Assembly: GCF_001758365.1 (NCBI RefSeq)
Contig: NZ_LZFO01000004.1
Coordinates: forward strand, 1 to 64,000
Length of the DNA: 64,000 bases
Origin: Clostridium acetireducens DSM 10703
GTDB taxonomy: Bacteria; Bacillota; Clostridia; Clostridiales; Clostridiaceae
Direction: 5' to 3'
Part shown: piece by piece, positions 35,636 to 48,129 of the stretch
How positions within the stretch are numbered: the first letter of the stretch is position 1
How the letters are laid out: every line of letters begins with the position of its first letter
Translations under genes and position numbers: made by a program
Notes under the pieces: model-generated
Told to the model about the DNA's origin: nothing
Database searches by the model: none
Seen by the model: the letters and a program-made list of their open reading frames with translations, nothing else

Positions 35636-36387
35636 TAATATATTCCCCCTATATCTCCTATTTCATACATTATTAAAGAAGCAGCTATAACTCCTGCTGT
35701 TTCCGTTCTAAATATTCTTGGACCTAAAGTTACTATATAAGCTTCTAAGTTTTTTAATATTTGTATTTCTTCTTCTTCAAAACCTCCTTCAGGTCCTATT
35801 ATAATAGCTACCTTATTAATATCTTTTTTATTTAATTCATTAAACATATTTTTTATACCATAACCAGTTTGATTTTCATAAGGCACTACTATAATATCCA
35901 CTTCTTTTAACTCTTCTATTATATTTTGAAAATCCATAGGATAATTAATAGTTGGTATTATACTTCTTTTGCACTGTTTACAAGATTCCAAGGCTATTTT
36001 ATTCCATCTATCTACTTTTTTAAATTCTCCTTTTTCATTTTTCACTACAACTCTCTTTGTAACTATAGGAGTTATTTTTTTTACTCCTAATTCTGTGGAC
36101 TTTTGCACTATTAAATCCATTTTATTTAATTTAGGTAGTCCTTGATATAAATATATATCTATATTGCTTTCATTGTTAATTGGAAGCTTTTCTAGGATTT
36201 TAACCACTACTTGTTTTTTATTTATTTCTTCTATTTTTCCTAAAAATTCACTTCCTTCACAATTATTAATGCTTACATTTTCACCTGGCTTTAATCTTAA
36301 AACTTTATAAGCATGTTTAACATCATCACCTTCAATAAAAGCTTTATTTTCTATTATATTTTCTTTATTTATAAAAAATTTATTCAT
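35635..36387 (-). CDS. rsmE: 16S rRNA (uridine-1498-N3)-methyltransferase
   Basis: A 250-residue SPOUT methyltransferase. An N-terminal PUA-like part (HAYKVLRLKPGENVSI) precedes the trefoil-knot SAM site with AIIIGPEGGFEEEEI and LGPRIFRTETAGV. It methylates U1498 in the decoding centre. It lies 27 bases after prmA. Confidence 0.95.
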   Translation of the reverse strand: MNKFFINKENIIENKAFIEGDDVKHAYKVLRLKPGENVSINNCEGSEFLGKIEEINKKQVVVKILEKLPINNESNIDIYLYQGLPKLNKMDLIVQKSTELGVKKITPIVTKRVVVKNEKGEFKKVDRWNKIALESCKQCKRSIIPTINYPMDFQNIIEELKEVDIIVVPYENQTGYGIKNMFNELNKKDINKVAIIIGPEGGFEEEEIQILKNLEAYIVTLGPRIFRTETAGVIAASLIMYEIGDIGGIY

Positions 36388-36414
36388 ACAAATTCCCTTT
36401 CTAAATATAAGCTG

Positions 36415-37353
36415 TTATTTCAATTTAGCAACTACACAAGCCCATTCTCCCTCTACATTAACTTCTTTAATTTCAAATCCACTTTTTTCTAATTCATTAA
36501 CTACTTCATCTTTTCTTTCTTTTATTATTCCAGAAGATATAAAATACCCTCCTGGCAATATAAATTTCTTAACATCCTCTGCAAGCTGTATTATTATATC
36601 TGCAATAATATTTGCTACTACTATGTTTGCCTTTTCATCTATAACTTCCATTAAGTTTCCTTGTTTAATTTCTATATTATCTATATTATTGTACTTTATA
36701 TTTTCTTTAGCAGAAGCTACTGCTACTGGATCAAAATCTACTCCTATAACTTTTTTAGCTTTTAACTTTGCTGCAGCAATAGCAAGTATTCCAGAGCCTG
36801 TTCCTATATCAAATACCTTATAATCTTCTTTAACATACTTTTCTAAGGCTTGAATACACATACCAGTAGTTTCGTGAGTACCTGTTCCAAAAGCCATACC
36901 TGGATCTAATTCTAATACAATTTCATCTTCTTTTTTATCATAAATTTCCCATATAGGTTTTACTACAATTTTATTTCCTACTTTAGTAGGCTTATAGTAC
37001 TTTTTCCAATTGTTTTCCCAATCTTGTTCATTTATAGTACTATAACTTACTGTTGCTTCTCCTTTATCTATACCAAAATTATCTAAATTATTAACACTTT
37101 CTTTTATGTATTTAATATATTCATCAAAGTTTTTATCTTGTTCATAATAACCTCTTATTATAGCAACATCCTTAACTTTTAATAAAGTTTCATCAAAATA
37201 ATCCCAATCTCCTGGATGTTTCTTTTTAAATTCTATATCTTCAGGGTCTTCTATAGCTACTCCTTTAACTCCTGTATTATAAAAAATACCAGATACTGCC
37301 TCTACAGCTTCACTAGTAGTTACTACTGTAACTTCTATCCAATCTTTATTCAT
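36415..37353 (-). CDS. prmA: Ribosomal protein L11 methyltransferase
   Basis: A 312-residue methyltransferase: an N-terminal L11-binding domain, a linker with the [14 protein letters not shown] block, then motif [19 protein letters not shown] and VANIIADII. It trimethylates L11. GGAGGAG precedes the ATG. In Bacillus prmA follows dnaJ directly; here a kinase gene lies between. Confidence 0.96.
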   Translation of the reverse strand: MNKDWIEVTVVTTSEAVEAVSGIFYNTGVKGVAIEDPEDIEFKKKHPGDWDYFDETLLKVKDVAIIRGYYEQDKNFDEYIKYIKESVNNLDNFGIDKGEATVSYSTINEQDWENNWKKYYKPTKVGNKIVVKPIWEIYDKKEDEIVLELDPGMAFGTGTHETTGMCIQALEKYVKEDYKVFDIGTGSGILAIAAAKLKAKKVIGVDFDPVAVASAKENIKYNNIDNIEIKQGNLMEVIDEKANIVVANIIADIIIQLAEDVKKFILPGGYFISSGIIKERKDEVVNELEKSGFEIKEVNVEGEWACVVAKLK

Positions 37354-37378
37354 GATTACTCCTCCAAATTATAAAATT

Positions 37379-39748
37379 TTACATAAATAAATTTTTAAAA
37401 GGTATTACATTTTTATAAGGCATCCAAGGCTTATTTATAAAAAATAATAATATCATAATAACACAAAATATATACCTTTCTATGTGCTTATAATACAATA
37501 TATTATTTTCTGTGCAAACTTTATTAAAACCTATAGTTCCTCCTAATAAAGTTCCCAAAATAGTTAAACTAAATACTGAGTCTCCCACCTTTACTAAGTT
37601 TTGAAATAATAAAAATATGTATGCAAAAGGCGAATAAATTAAAGCTAAAATATATATAAATATATTTGAAACAATTTTTGCTATAAATTTTAATATAAAT
37701 TCTATAAATATCATAATTAATGAAATTATAACAGAGATTATATATTCAAAAACAATCAATAGCTTATTAACTATTTTTTTTGTATTTTTAAATTTATTTA
37801 TTACTTTTTTATTTTTTAATTCTTCCTTTATTTCATCGAAATTTTTAAAAGCTAAATACTTTTTTATATTAGAACTTTTTTTAATATGCTTAAAAACATC
37901 ATTAGGTGTTGGCGTAGGCAGTGAATATCTTTCAGTATATTTCTGAGAAAAATCACTGTTTTTAAAACCTACAATAGGCGAAACTAATAAATATTGAAAA
38001 GCTAAAAATATAAGTATAAATACAAAACTTGTACTTAAAGACTTTATTAAAGCAGTTTTTACAGGAAAATTAACACTAACTTTAATTGGAATAATTATAT
38101 CTTCAGAATTACTATTACTCTTTATTATAATATCTGTTTTTATTTCCTTATTTAAAAGTAAATCTTCCTTTATAATTTTTAAATTTATACATTCTTCTTT
38201 TTTTTCTTTAGTATTAATAGCAAAATTATTTTTAGATAATTCCATTCCCTGAATTTCTTTTTCTATTTCAATAGTACCATATAAATACCCTCTTCCATTA
38301 TTCTCAATAGTTATAGGAATATTTAATTCCTTTTCCTGCATTTTTATATTAATTTCTTTTACATCTACATCTATAGTAGGATAGGGTATTTTATTTTTTA
38401 TATCCATAATATTACAAATAGTATGTGAAAATTCTTCTAAAGCTGCATTAAAATCATAATCTCCATTGTCATTAAAAAATTTTTGTCTAATTTTGTTCCA
38501 ATTATGTACTATTTTATTGTAACCACAGCCTTCTAACCACCACATTATACTTCCACTATGAAGTTTTTCACAAGTAATATCCCATAATTCTTTACTTTTA
38601 TCTGCTAAAAAAACTAATTCTTCAGGTGTGTAGGCTACTAAATCATTCGAAATTTTATAAGGTGCCATAGGATTTAATAAATAAATAATTCTTTCATAAG
38701 CTTCTTGAATAGAATAAGATTCTTGTTGAATTTTATTTACTTTATAAGCTAATTCTTCATTGTACAATTTTATACCATTATATAAAAATCCTCTTGCTAT
38801 ATGATGTTTGGCATTATATTCATCATTATACATAGTATTAGCAAGAGATTTTATGCTATAAACTTCTTTATTTTCATCAAATTTATAATAAAATAACTCT
38901 TTATATTCATATAAATTTATATTTTCACCTAATAACCACCTTTTTACTTCATTATAACCCCATCTTTTATTTTTATCCTTACACAATAATCCCCTTATTA
39001 AGTTTTTTATTCTTTCAGAATAGTTTTCAGGTATTATTATATCTTCATTACTATGCACATTAATTATTTTTTGCATTTCCATTCCTGCAAAAGGGCTTCT
39101 TCCAAGTAATAAATATAAAATTGTAATACCTAAAGCATAATAATCTACTTCTTTTCCAAAAATATTAGTAGATAACTCTGGAGCTGCAAAATCCAAAGTA
39201 AATTTTGTAGAAGTTGTTTGATGGGTTTCTTCTTCACAAATAGATGATATTCCAAAATCTCCAATGACAATTTTATTATGAGCATTATCTTTATAAAAAA
39301 TATTTTCAGGTTTTATATCTCTATGTACAATACCTTTTTCATGCAAAAAATTTATACCTTCTATTATTTGAGGGAGTATATTGCTAATACATTCTTCTGA
39401 AAAAGGCATGTATTGAGCTAAAGTTCCTCCTTCTGCATACTCTACTACTTCAAAAAATCTATTATTGAAAACTCCATAATCTATTAAAGAAATTATATTG
39501 TAATGTTCCATATTTTTTAAAGTTGTTAAAACTTCTTTTTTAGGTTTTAAATTTTTTCTATATATTTTTATTATGTATTTTTGTTTACTATAAATATCTT
39601 CACATAAAAATACATCGGATTCTCCACCTAAAGACAATTCTTCTCCTAATATCTTATATTTTTTATTTATTATTGTTTCTTTTTCCTCATTAAAATTATA
39701 TTCATTATTAACATATTTATAAGATACTCTTATTGTTTTATCATCCAT
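37379..39748 (-). CDS. Membrane-anchored Ser/Thr protein kinase
   Basis: A 789-residue protein. An N-terminal Hanks-type kinase domain (about residues 30-272) appears active: glycine-rich loop LSLGGESDVFLC, K61, HRDIKPEN (H142-N149), DFG (164-166) and APE (189-191). Residues 290-455 are helical and unlike known domains, and 460-560 look like a beta-sandwich. One helix (568-592) is followed by a basic soluble stretch and four or five more hydrophobic segments (662-772), so the kinase is probably anchored in the membrane. It lacks PASTA repeats, so it is not PrkC. It has its own promoter and sits between dnaJ and prmA. Substrates are unknown. Confidence 0.85.
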   Translation of the reverse strand: MDDKTIRVSYKYVNNEYNFNEEKETIINKKYKILGEELSLGGESDVFLCEDIYSKQKYIIKIYRKNLKPKKEVLTTLKNMEHYNIISLIDYGVFNNRFFEVVEYAEGGTLAQYMPFSEECISNILPQIIEGINFLHEKGIVHRDIKPENIFYKDNAHNKIVIGDFGISSICEEETHQTTSTKFTLDFAAPELSTNIFGKEVDYYALGITILYLLLGRSPFAGMEMQKIINVHSNEDIIIPENYSERIKNLIRGLLCKDKNKRWGYNEVKRWLLGENINLYEYKELFYYKFDENKEVYSIKSLANTMYNDEYNAKHHIARGFLYNGIKLYNEELAYKVNKIQQESYSIQEAYERIIYLLNPMAPYKISNDLVAYTPEELVFLADKSKELWDITCEKLHSGSIMWWLEGCGYNKIVHNWNKIRQKFFNDNGDYDFNAALEEFSHTICNIMDIKNKIPYPTIDVDVKEINIKMQEKELNIPITIENNGRGYLYGTIEIEKEIQGMELSKNNFAINTKEKKEECINLKIIKEDLLLNKEIKTDIIIKSNSNSEDIIIPIKVSVNFPVKTALIKSLSTSFVFILIFLAFQYLLVSPIVGFKNSDFSQKYTERYSLPTPTPNDVFKHIKKSSNIKKYLAFKNFDEIKEELKNKKVINKFKNTKKIVNKLLIVFEYIISVIISLIMIFIEFILKFIAKIVSNIFIYILALIYSPFAYIFLLFQNLVKVGDSVFSLTILGTLLGGTIGFNKVCTENNILYYKHIERYIFCVIMILLFFINKPWMPYKNVIPFKNLFM

Positions 39749-39786
39749 ATATATATCCTTTCTTTTATGTAATGATTAATAATTAC

Positions 39787-39815
39787 AGTATACAATATGT
39801 TATAATTTATAACAA
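39787..39815 (-). promoter_or_regulatory. Promoter of the kinase gene
   Basis: On the minus strand TTGTTA (39815-39810) and TATACT (39792-39787) are 17 bases apart. The spacer and -35 include the palindrome TGTTATAA-x-TTATAACA. It lies just after the dnaJ terminator, so the kinase is likely expressed apart from the heat-shock operon. Confidence 0.6.
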
Positions 39816-39840
39816 ACTAATGTAATGTATCAAAAAATAT

Positions 39841-39887
39841 AAAAACTTCGTACTCTAAGTAAATAACATAGAGGAACGAAGTTTTTT
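39841..39887 (-). terminator. Terminator of the hrcA-dnaJ operon
   Basis: AAAAACTTCGT pairs with ACGAAGTTTTT around a loop of about 24 bases, followed by T-runs on the minus strand. It follows dnaJ directly. Confidence 0.8.
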
Positions 39888-39889
39888 AT

Positions 39890-41020
39890 TTATTTAAATG
39901 TTTTTTTTATTTTATCTACAAAAGATTCTCTTTCTTTAGAATCTATTTCTTCTCCTGAAGCCTCCATATAAGCATATAAAGCTGTTTTTTGTTTTTCATT
40001 TAATGTTTTAGGAATATCTACTATTATCTTTACATATTGATCTCCTCTGCCACTTCCATTTACTATAGGCACACCTTTTCCTTTAAGCCTAAATATAGTT
40101 CCTGGCTGAGTTCCTGCTGGTACTTTGTATTTTACATCTCCGTCTACTGTAGGAACTTTTAATTCTACTCCTATAGCAGCTTTTGCAAAACTTATATGCT
40201 GATCAATATATATATCAAATCCATTTCTCTTAAATTCTGGATGAGGAGATACTCTTATACTTACATATAAATCTCCTGGAGGTCCTCCATTATTCCCATG
40301 TTCTCCTTGTCCTCTTAAAGGAATTATATTTCCTGTATCCACACCGGCTGGTACAGTTATTTTTATTTTTCTTGCTTTTCTTATTTTTCCTAGCCCATGG
40401 CATTTACTACAAGGAGTAGATATAACTTTACCTTTTCCTCCACATTTGTCACAAGTACTAACATTTATAAAATTCCCAAAAGGCGTTCTCCTTTGGGTTT
40501 TTATTTCTCCTGTTCCACCGCACCTATCGCAAGTTTTAGGAGTTGTACCTGGTTTTGCACCAGTTCCGTTACAAGTTTCACACTTTTCATTTCTATTTAT
40601 TTTTATTTCCTTTTCTGTTCCAAATACTGCTTCTTTAAAAGTTAAATTTAAATTATATTGAGTGTCAGCCCCTCTTTCAGGTCCATTTCTTCTTCTGCCA
40701 CCGGAATGACCTCCTGTAAAAAAGCTTTCAAATATATCTCCAAAGCCAAAATCCGAAAAATCAAAACCACCAAAACCTCCAGCACCATCAAATCCTGAAA
40801 AGTCTGTAGTTCCAAATTGGTCATACTGAGCTTTCTTTTGAGGATCTGATAATACTTGATAAGCTTCATTTATTTCTTTGAACTTTTCTTCTGCTTCTTT
40901 ATTACCTTGATTTTTGTCTGGGTGATATTTTAAAGCTGCTTTTCTAAATGCTTTTTTAATTTCTTCATCACTTGCACCTTTTTTTAGACCAAGTATTTCA
41001 TAATAATCTTTGCTTGCCAT
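39890..41020 (-). CDS. dnaJ: Co-chaperone DnaJ
   Basis: A 376-residue type I J-protein: J domain with YHPDKN (HPD at about residues 33-35), a Gly/Phe-rich linker (about 75-110), a zinc region with four C-x2-C-x-G-x-G repeats ([32 protein letters not shown], about 145-215), and the C-terminal substrate domain. It delivers clients to DnaK and stimulates its ATPase. AGGAGGTGA precedes the ATG. It is the last gene of the CIRCE-controlled operon. Confidence 0.98.
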   Translation of the reverse strand: MASKDYYEILGLKKGASDEEIKKAFRKAALKYHPDKNQGNKEAEEKFKEINEAYQVLSDPQKKAQYDQFGTTDFSGFDGAGGFGGFDFSDFGFGDIFESFFTGGHSGGRRRNGPERGADTQYNLNLTFKEAVFGTEKEIKINRNEKCETCNGTGAKPGTTPKTCDRCGGTGEIKTQRRTPFGNFINVSTCDKCGGKGKVISTPCSKCHGLGKIRKARKIKITVPAGVDTGNIIPLRGQGEHGNNGGPPGDLYVSIRVSPHPEFKRNGFDIYIDQHISFAKAAIGVELKVPTVDGDVKYKVPAGTQPGTIFRLKGKGVPIVNGSGRGDQYVKIIVDIPKTLNEKQKTALYAYMEASGEEIDSKERESFVDKIKKTFK

Positions 41021-41076
41021 GTTACTTCACCTCCTGCTCAATAAATGAAGTTTATATATTATAAATTTCCTTAAAT

Positions 41077-41118
41077 AAAGCAATGGTTAATTTAAGGCTT
41101 ATTTATAACCATTGCTTT
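41077..41118 (-). terminator. 13-bp hairpin between dnaK and dnaJ
   Basis: AAAGCAATGGTTA (41077-41089) pairs exactly with TAACCATTGCTTT (41106-41118) across 16 bases. On the minus strand the stem ends in TTT with an AT-rich continuation. It could be a partial terminator lowering dnaJ relative to dnaK, or a processing hairpin. Confidence 0.55.
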
Positions 41119-41180
41119 AATAATACATTTTTTTACTATGAAACCTTCTTAATTGTAATTTATATAGTGATTATTGTCAA

Positions 41181-43049
<1,869 letters not shown>

Positions 43050-43092
43050 CTAAACGAAATTTATATAGTGTTTATAAAGCTTTTATTAAAAT

Positions 43093-43755
43093 TTAATTTG
43101 CAACTTTTACTGAACTATATCTTAAAACTTTATCCCCTTTTTTATATCCTTTTATAAATACTTCTACTATTTGATTTTTATCATATTTATCATTTTCTAC
43201 ATGCATCATTGCCTCATGATACTTAGGATCAAATCCATTTTCTGTTGAAATTTCCTCTACGCCTAATTTATTTAAAGAATTTTTAAATTGACTTATTGTC
43301 ATTTCTATTCCTTTTCTTATACTGTCCACATCGCCATCTGCTTGCACTGCTCTTTCTAAATTATCCAATACTGGCAATAATTCTTTTAATACATCTCCAC
43401 AAGCCTCTAAATATATTCCTTCTTTTTCCTTTGAAGTTCTTTTTCTATAATTATCATATTCTGCTACTGTTCTTTCAATTCTATCCTTTAAAGCTGTAAT
43501 CTGGTTTTCTAACTTTTCATTTTCATCTGCTAATACAGAATTTGCTCCCTTTAATTCTTCTAATACATCTTCTAATTTCACTTGTTTTTTATTTTCTTCA
43601 TTATTGCACTTTTTACTAAATTCTTTTTTATTTTCTTCTTGTGTATTTTTAGCTTCTTCTGAATTTTTGTTACTGTCATTTAAATTATCTTTTTTATTTT
43701 CTTTTTCATTATTATTTTTTTTATCAGTACATAAGTCTTCAACTTTTTTTTCCAT
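43093..43755 (-). CDS. grpE: Nucleotide exchange factor GrpE
   Basis: A 220-residue protein: a long Lys/Glu/Asn-rich N-terminal part (about residues 1-75), a coiled coil, then AEYDNYRKRTSKEKEG, and the C-terminal beta-wing with GFDPKYHEAMMHVEN and GYKKGDKVLRYSSVKVA. It releases ADP from DnaK. ATG at 43755 is chosen because GGAGG lies about ten bases upstream; the longer frame to 43815 reaches back almost to hrcA and has no ribosome site. The charged head is longer than in many GrpE proteins. Confidence 0.95.
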   Translation of the reverse strand: MEKKVEDLCTDKKNNNEKENKKDNLNDSNKNSEEAKNTQEENKKEFSKKCNNEENKKQVKLEDVLEELKGANSVLADENEKLENQITALKDRIERTVAEYDNYRKRTSKEKEGIYLEACGDVLKELLPVLDNLERAVQADGDVDSIRKGIEMTISQFKNSLNKLGVEEISTENGFDPKYHEAMMHVENDKYDKNQIVEVFIKGYKKGDKVLRYSSVKVAN

Positions 43756-43832
43756 TGACTGCCTTCCTCCATTCTGTTTTGCATTTTTACACACTCTATA
43801 TCCAATTATATCCAAAATATATTTTATAATAC

Positions 43833-44873
43833 TCAGACATCATCATACATTTTATTTAAAATATCATTTAGTGTATTAACCGTTCTTAAAAGTATTGATA
43901 TAACTTTAGAATAAGGTATTCTTGTTGGACCTATTAACCCTATAGAGCCTAATAATCTATTTTCTAAACCATATCCAGCAGAAATAATTGTACATTGCTT
44001 AGCATCTGTAATAAAATTTTCTTCACCTATTTTTATACTTATATTTATGTTTTTAGGCTCTTCTAATAATCCTCTTAATTTATCTTTATTATCTAGTAAA
44101 GATAAAAATTCTTTTGCCTTCTCTATATCGTTATATTCTGGATAATTGAACATATTGGTAGTTCCTTCCATGTAGATTTCTGTATTATCTATACTTTTTA
44201 AACTTTCATAAACTATAGGAATTATAGCATTAAATATATCATCATACCCTATTAAATCATTTTTTAACCTGTTTATAACTTCTAAATTTATTTCTTCTAT
44301 AGTAAGATTAGATAATCTTTTATTTAATATATTAGACAACTTTGTTAATGTATCTGTACTAATTGGTTTATTAAGCTTAATAATATTATTTTTAATAATA
44401 TTATTATCTGCAATCACAACAGAAAGTACATTATTATCTCCTATATTTATAAGTTGTATGGATTTTAAATAACACTTTTTAGCAGATGGAGATTTAACGA
44501 TACAAGTAAGCTTAGTAAGTTCTGATAATATGCTAGAAGTTTCTCTAATTATTTTATCAAGTTCATATAAAGCTAAATCTAACATTTTATTTTTTATAAC
44601 ACACTCTTCTGCTGACGATAGCTCTGGTATTTGCATAAGTTTATCTACATACAATCTATACCCTTTATCAGAAGGTTTTCTACCTGAAGAAGTATGAAGT
44701 TGTTCTAAATATCCCATTTCTTCAAGATCAGCCATTTCGTTTCTTATAGTGGCTGGACTAACTCCTAATTGATATCTTTTTGCAATAGTTCTTGAGCCTA
44801 CAGGTTCAGCTGTACTTATATAGTCATTTATTATTGCCCACAATATTTTTATTTTTCTTGCATCTATCTCCAT
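43833..44873 (-). CDS. hrcA: Heat-inducible repressor HrcA
   Basis: A 346-residue repressor: an N-terminal winged helix (about residues 1-75, PVGSRTIAKRYQLGVSPATI and MADLEEMGYLEQLHTSSGR), then a GAF-like domain and dimerisation region, ending with GLIGPTRIPYSKVISIL. It binds CIRCE and needs GroE chaperones for activity. A perfect CIRCE lies 18 bases upstream, so it controls its own operon. GAGGTGA precedes the ATG. Confidence 0.97.
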   Translation of the reverse strand: MEIDARKIKILWAIINDYISTAEPVGSRTIAKRYQLGVSPATIRNEMADLEEMGYLEQLHTSSGRKPSDKGYRLYVDKLMQIPELSSAEECVIKNKMLDLALYELDKIIRETSSILSELTKLTCIVKSPSAKKCYLKSIQLINIGDNNVLSVVIADNNIIKNNIIKLNKPISTDTLTKLSNILNKRLSNLTIEEINLEVINRLKNDLIGYDDIFNAIIPIVYESLKSIDNTEIYMEGTTNMFNYPEYNDIEKAKEFLSLLDNKDKLRGLLEEPKNINISIKIGEENFITDAKQCTIISAGYGLENRLLGSIGLIGPTRIPYSKVISILLRTVNTLNDILNKMYDDV

Positions 44874-44890
44874 AAATTTTCACCTCTTTA

Positions 44891-44917
44891 TTAGCACTCT
44901 ATCATATTGAGTGCTAA
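44891..44917. promoter_or_regulatory. CIRCE operator
   Basis: TTAGCACTC-N9-GAGTGCTAA, a perfect match to the consensus, lies between the hrcA promoter and start codon. It is the binding site of HrcA and also a hairpin in the 5' end of the mRNA. Confidence 0.97.
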
Positions 44918-44930
44918 TGACTATGATTAA

Positions 44931-44959
44931 AAAATAACATTCTATATTTATTTTGTCAA
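44931..44959 (-). promoter_or_regulatory. Promoter of the hrcA-grpE-dnaK-dnaJ operon
   Basis: On the minus strand TTGACA (44959-44954) and TATTTT (44936-44931) are 17 bases apart. CIRCE lies just downstream over the transcription start. Confidence 0.8.
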
Positions 44960-45084
44960 ATTGACACAGTTTACAAAATAAATACATACATGCATTATAT
45001 GTATTTTATATTATATTTTATCACTTTTTCTCTGTTTTCCTTTGTTTTTCTTTTGTAATTTATTTTTATAACTTTTACGCTATT

Positions 45085-46212
45085 TTATATTATAAAATCA
45101 CACATAATTGAATTAGAAATTTCTATACCCCTTTTTGATAAAAATAACCTATCCTCTTTTTGTATTAGCAAATTATTGTTTAGATATTTATTTATAATTT
45201 CCCCATATACATGATATATATTAACATTAAATCTTTTTTTAAAATCTTCCATAGATATACCCTTTGTTTTTCTCAATCCCATAAACATAAATTCTTCTAC
45301 ATTATCCTTTAAAGAATTATTATGTATTTCTTCTATGGGACTTTTTCCTTTATATATACTATCTATATAATTTTCTATACTATTAGTGTTTCTATATCTT
45401 TTATTATTAAAGTAAGAATGAGCTGCAGCACCACAACCTATGTAATCATATAAATTCCAATATGCTAAGTTGTGTTTACATTGTTTATTTTTTTTTGCAA
45501 AATTAGATATTTCATATTGAGTATAATTATTTAGTTCTAAAATTTCTAAACAGTATCTATACATTTCCCTTTCTAAATCTTCAGAAGGCAATTTTAATTT
45601 ATTTGAATTATACATATTATATAATTTAGTCCCCTCTTCTATTATAAGGCTATAACAAGAAATATGTTCTGGATTTAATTGAATTATATTTTTTAAAGTT
45701 TCTTGCCAATTTTCAAATGTCTGATGTGAAAGTCCAAACATTAAATCTATATTTATATTAGAAAAACCTTCTTCTCTAGCTTTTTGAAAAGTTTGTAAAA
45801 ATTCTTCTAAATTATGTATTCTACCTAAATTTTTAAGTAAATTATTCTGCCATGCTTGAAGTCCTATGCTAAGTCTATTTACTCCCATACTATTTAAAAA
45901 TTTCAACTTTTCTCTACTAAAAGTGCCTGGATTACCTTCTACAGTAAACTCTATATTATTGGATTTATCTAATTTATCTATACTATTTTTTATAATATTC
46001 CAAGCTTCTAAAGGTAAATAGGTGGGGGTGCCCCCACCTATAAATATTGTTTTTATTTTTACATCCTCAATTCTATCTATTTCTTTTGATAAAGCTTTTG
46101 CATAATCTATCATTAAACTTTCTTTTCCACAAAAGGATGGAAAGTCACAATAAAAGCATTTACTTTTGCAAAAGGGTATGTGAATGTATAAAGCTACTTC
46201 TGAATTTAACAT
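45085..46212 (-). CDS. hemW: Radical SAM protein HemW
   Basis: A 375-residue protein of the HemW/HemN-like group: YIHIPFC followed by the C-x3-C-x2-C motif in CKSKCFYCDF, FIGGGTPTYL, and NIDLMFGLSHQTFENW, with the C-terminal wHTH-like part. HemW is a heme chaperone rather than an oxygen-independent coproporphyrinogen oxidase, although old annotations use that name. GAGGTGG precedes the ATG. It lies 12 bases after lepA, as in Bacillus. Confidence 0.94.
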   Translation of the reverse strand: MLNSEVALYIHIPFCKSKCFYCDFPSFCGKESLMIDYAKALSKEIDRIEDVKIKTIFIGGGTPTYLPLEAWNIIKNSIDKLDKSNNIEFTVEGNPGTFSREKLKFLNSMGVNRLSIGLQAWQNNLLKNLGRIHNLEEFLQTFQKAREEGFSNINIDLMFGLSHQTFENWQETLKNIIQLNPEHISCYSLIIEEGTKLYNMYNSNKLKLPSEDLEREMYRYCLEILELNNYTQYEISNFAKKNKQCKHNLAYWNLYDYIGCGAAAHSYFNNKRYRNTNSIENYIDSIYKGKSPIEEIHNNSLKDNVEEFMFMGLRKTKGISMEDFKKRFNVNIYHVYGEIINKYLNNNLLIQKEDRLFLSKRGIEISNSIMCDFII

Positions 46213-46224
46213 ATGTCCACCTCA

Positions 46225-48033
46225 TTACTCGTCAGTTTTAAGTACTGCCATAAATGCTTCTTGAGGTACTTCTACACTTCCAACCTGTCTCATTCTTTTC
46301 TTTCCTTGTTTTTGCTTTTCTAGAAGTTTCTTCTTTCTTGATATATCTCCACCATAACATTTTGCAAGTACGTCTTTTCTCATAGCCTTTACTGTTTCTC
46401 TTGCTATTATTTTTGATCCTATTGCTGCTTGTATAGGAATTTCAAATAATTGTCTAGGAATAATTTCTTTAAGTTTTTGTGCTATACTTCTTCCTCTCAC
46501 ATAAGCTCTTTCTTCAGGTACTATCATAGATAATGCATCTACTACTTCTGAATTTAATAATATATCTAATTTTACTAGTTTAGATTCTTTATATCCCTTT
46601 AATTCATAATCAAAAGAAGCATATCCTTTTGTTCTAGACTTTAATGCATCGAAAAAGTCATATATTATTTCATTTAGAGGAATATCATAATTTACTACAA
46701 CTCTAGTTGTTTCTATATATTCCATATCTATAAAAGTTCCTCTTCTATCTTGAGCTAATTCCATAACTGCACCTACATAATCAGAAGGAGTCATAATAGA
46801 TGCCTTTACCACTGGTTCTTCCATATAGCTTATTTCTGATGGACTAGGCAAGTTTGTAGGATTAGTAAGTTCTACTATAGTTCCATCTGTTTTACATACT
46901 CTATACACTACAGATGGTGCTGTAGTTATAATGTCTAAATTAAATTCTCTTTCTATTCTCTCTTGTATAATTTCCATATGAAGTAATCCTAAAAATCCAC
47001 ATCTAAAACCAAAACCAAGTGCTATAGAATTTTCTGGTTCAAAAGATAAAGCTGCATCATTTAATTGAAGCTTTTCTAAAGCTTCTTTTAGCTCTTCATA
47101 TTTAGCTCCATCTACTGGGTATATTCCACTAAACACCATAGAAACCGCTGGCCTATATCCTGCCAATGCTTCTTTTGCTGGATTGTTGTTATCAGTTATA
47201 GTATCTCCCACTCTAGCATCTCTAACATTTTTTATAGAAGCAGTTATATATCCTACATCTCCTGCTTTAAGTTCTTTTACAGGTAAGTATTGTGGTACAA
47301 ACACACCTGTTTCTATAACTTCATAAATTTTATTTGTAGCCATAAGTTTAATTTCCATTCCAGGCTTTACTTTGCCTTCTTTAATCCTGACATGGCATAC
47401 AACACCTTTATAACTATCATAATAAGAATCAAATATAAGTGCTTTTAAAGGAGCTTCTTCATCTCCTTCTGGTGCTGGTACTTTTTCAACTATAGCTTCT
47501 AATACATCTTCTATATTTAATCCTGTTTTAGCAGAAACTAAAGGTGCATCTTCCGAATCTATACCTATAGTATCTTCTATTTCCTTTTTTATTTCATCTG
47601 GTCTTGCACTAGCTAAATCCACCTTATTTATAACTGGTACTATTTCTAAATCATGATCTAAAGCTAAATAGCAATTTCCTAAAGTTTGAGCTTGTATTCC
47701 TTGTGTTGCATCTACTACAAGTACTGCTCCCTCACAAGCAGCTAAACTTCTTGAAACTTCATAATTAAAATCTACGTGCCCTGGAGTATCTATAAGATTT
47801 AAAATATATTCTTCTCCATTTTCTCTTTTATATATAAGTCTTGCTGCTTGAGCCTTTATAGTAATTCCTCTTTCTCTTTCTAAATCCATGTTATCTAAAA
47901 CTTGGGTGTCCATTTCTCGTTTTGTCAATGTTCCTGTTTTCTCTAAAAGTCTATCTGCAAGAGTGGACTTGCCATGATCTATATGTGCAATTATTGAAAA
48001 ATTTCTTATGTGCTTTTGTCTTTCGCTATGCAT
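46225..48033 (-). CDS. lepA: Elongation factor 4 (LepA)
   Basis: A 602-residue translational GTPase: G1 [11 protein letters not shown]3 DTPGHVDF, G4 NKVD, and the LepA-specific C-terminal domain ending with [18 protein letters not shown]. It acts on ribosomes during initiation or back-translocation. GGGGG precedes the ATG. It is followed by hemW. The length is normal. Confidence 0.98.
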   Translation of the reverse strand: MHSERQKHIRNFSIIAHIDHGKSTLADRLLEKTGTLTKREMDTQVLDNMDLERERGITIKAQAARLIYKRENGEEYILNLIDTPGHVDFNYEVSRSLAACEGAVLVVDATQGIQAQTLGNCYLALDHDLEIVPVINKVDLASARPDEIKKEIEDTIGIDSEDAPLVSAKTGLNIEDVLEAIVEKVPAPEGDEEAPLKALIFDSYYDSYKGVVCHVRIKEGKVKPGMEIKLMATNKIYEVIETGVFVPQYLPVKELKAGDVGYITASIKNVRDARVGDTITDNNNPAKEALAGYRPAVSMVFSGIYPVDGAKYEELKEALEKLQLNDAALSFEPENSIALGFGFRCGFLGLLHMEIIQERIEREFNLDIITTAPSVVYRVCKTDGTIVELTNPTNLPSPSEISYMEEPVVKASIMTPSDYVGAVMELAQDRRGTFIDMEYIETTRVVVNYDIPLNEIIYDFFDALKSRTKGYASFDYELKGYKESKLVKLDILLNSEVVDALSMIVPEERAYVRGRSIAQKLKEIIPRQLFEIPIQAAIGSKIIARETVKAMRKDVLAKCYGGDISRKKKLLEKQKQGKKRMRQVGSVEVPQEAFMAVLKTDE

Positions 48034-48129
48034 ACTTTAACCCCCATTGGATTTAATTTATATTAATCATAGTAAATTATAACATAACATAATTGGTTTA
48101 TGTCAATAAAAATATACAATAGCTATATT

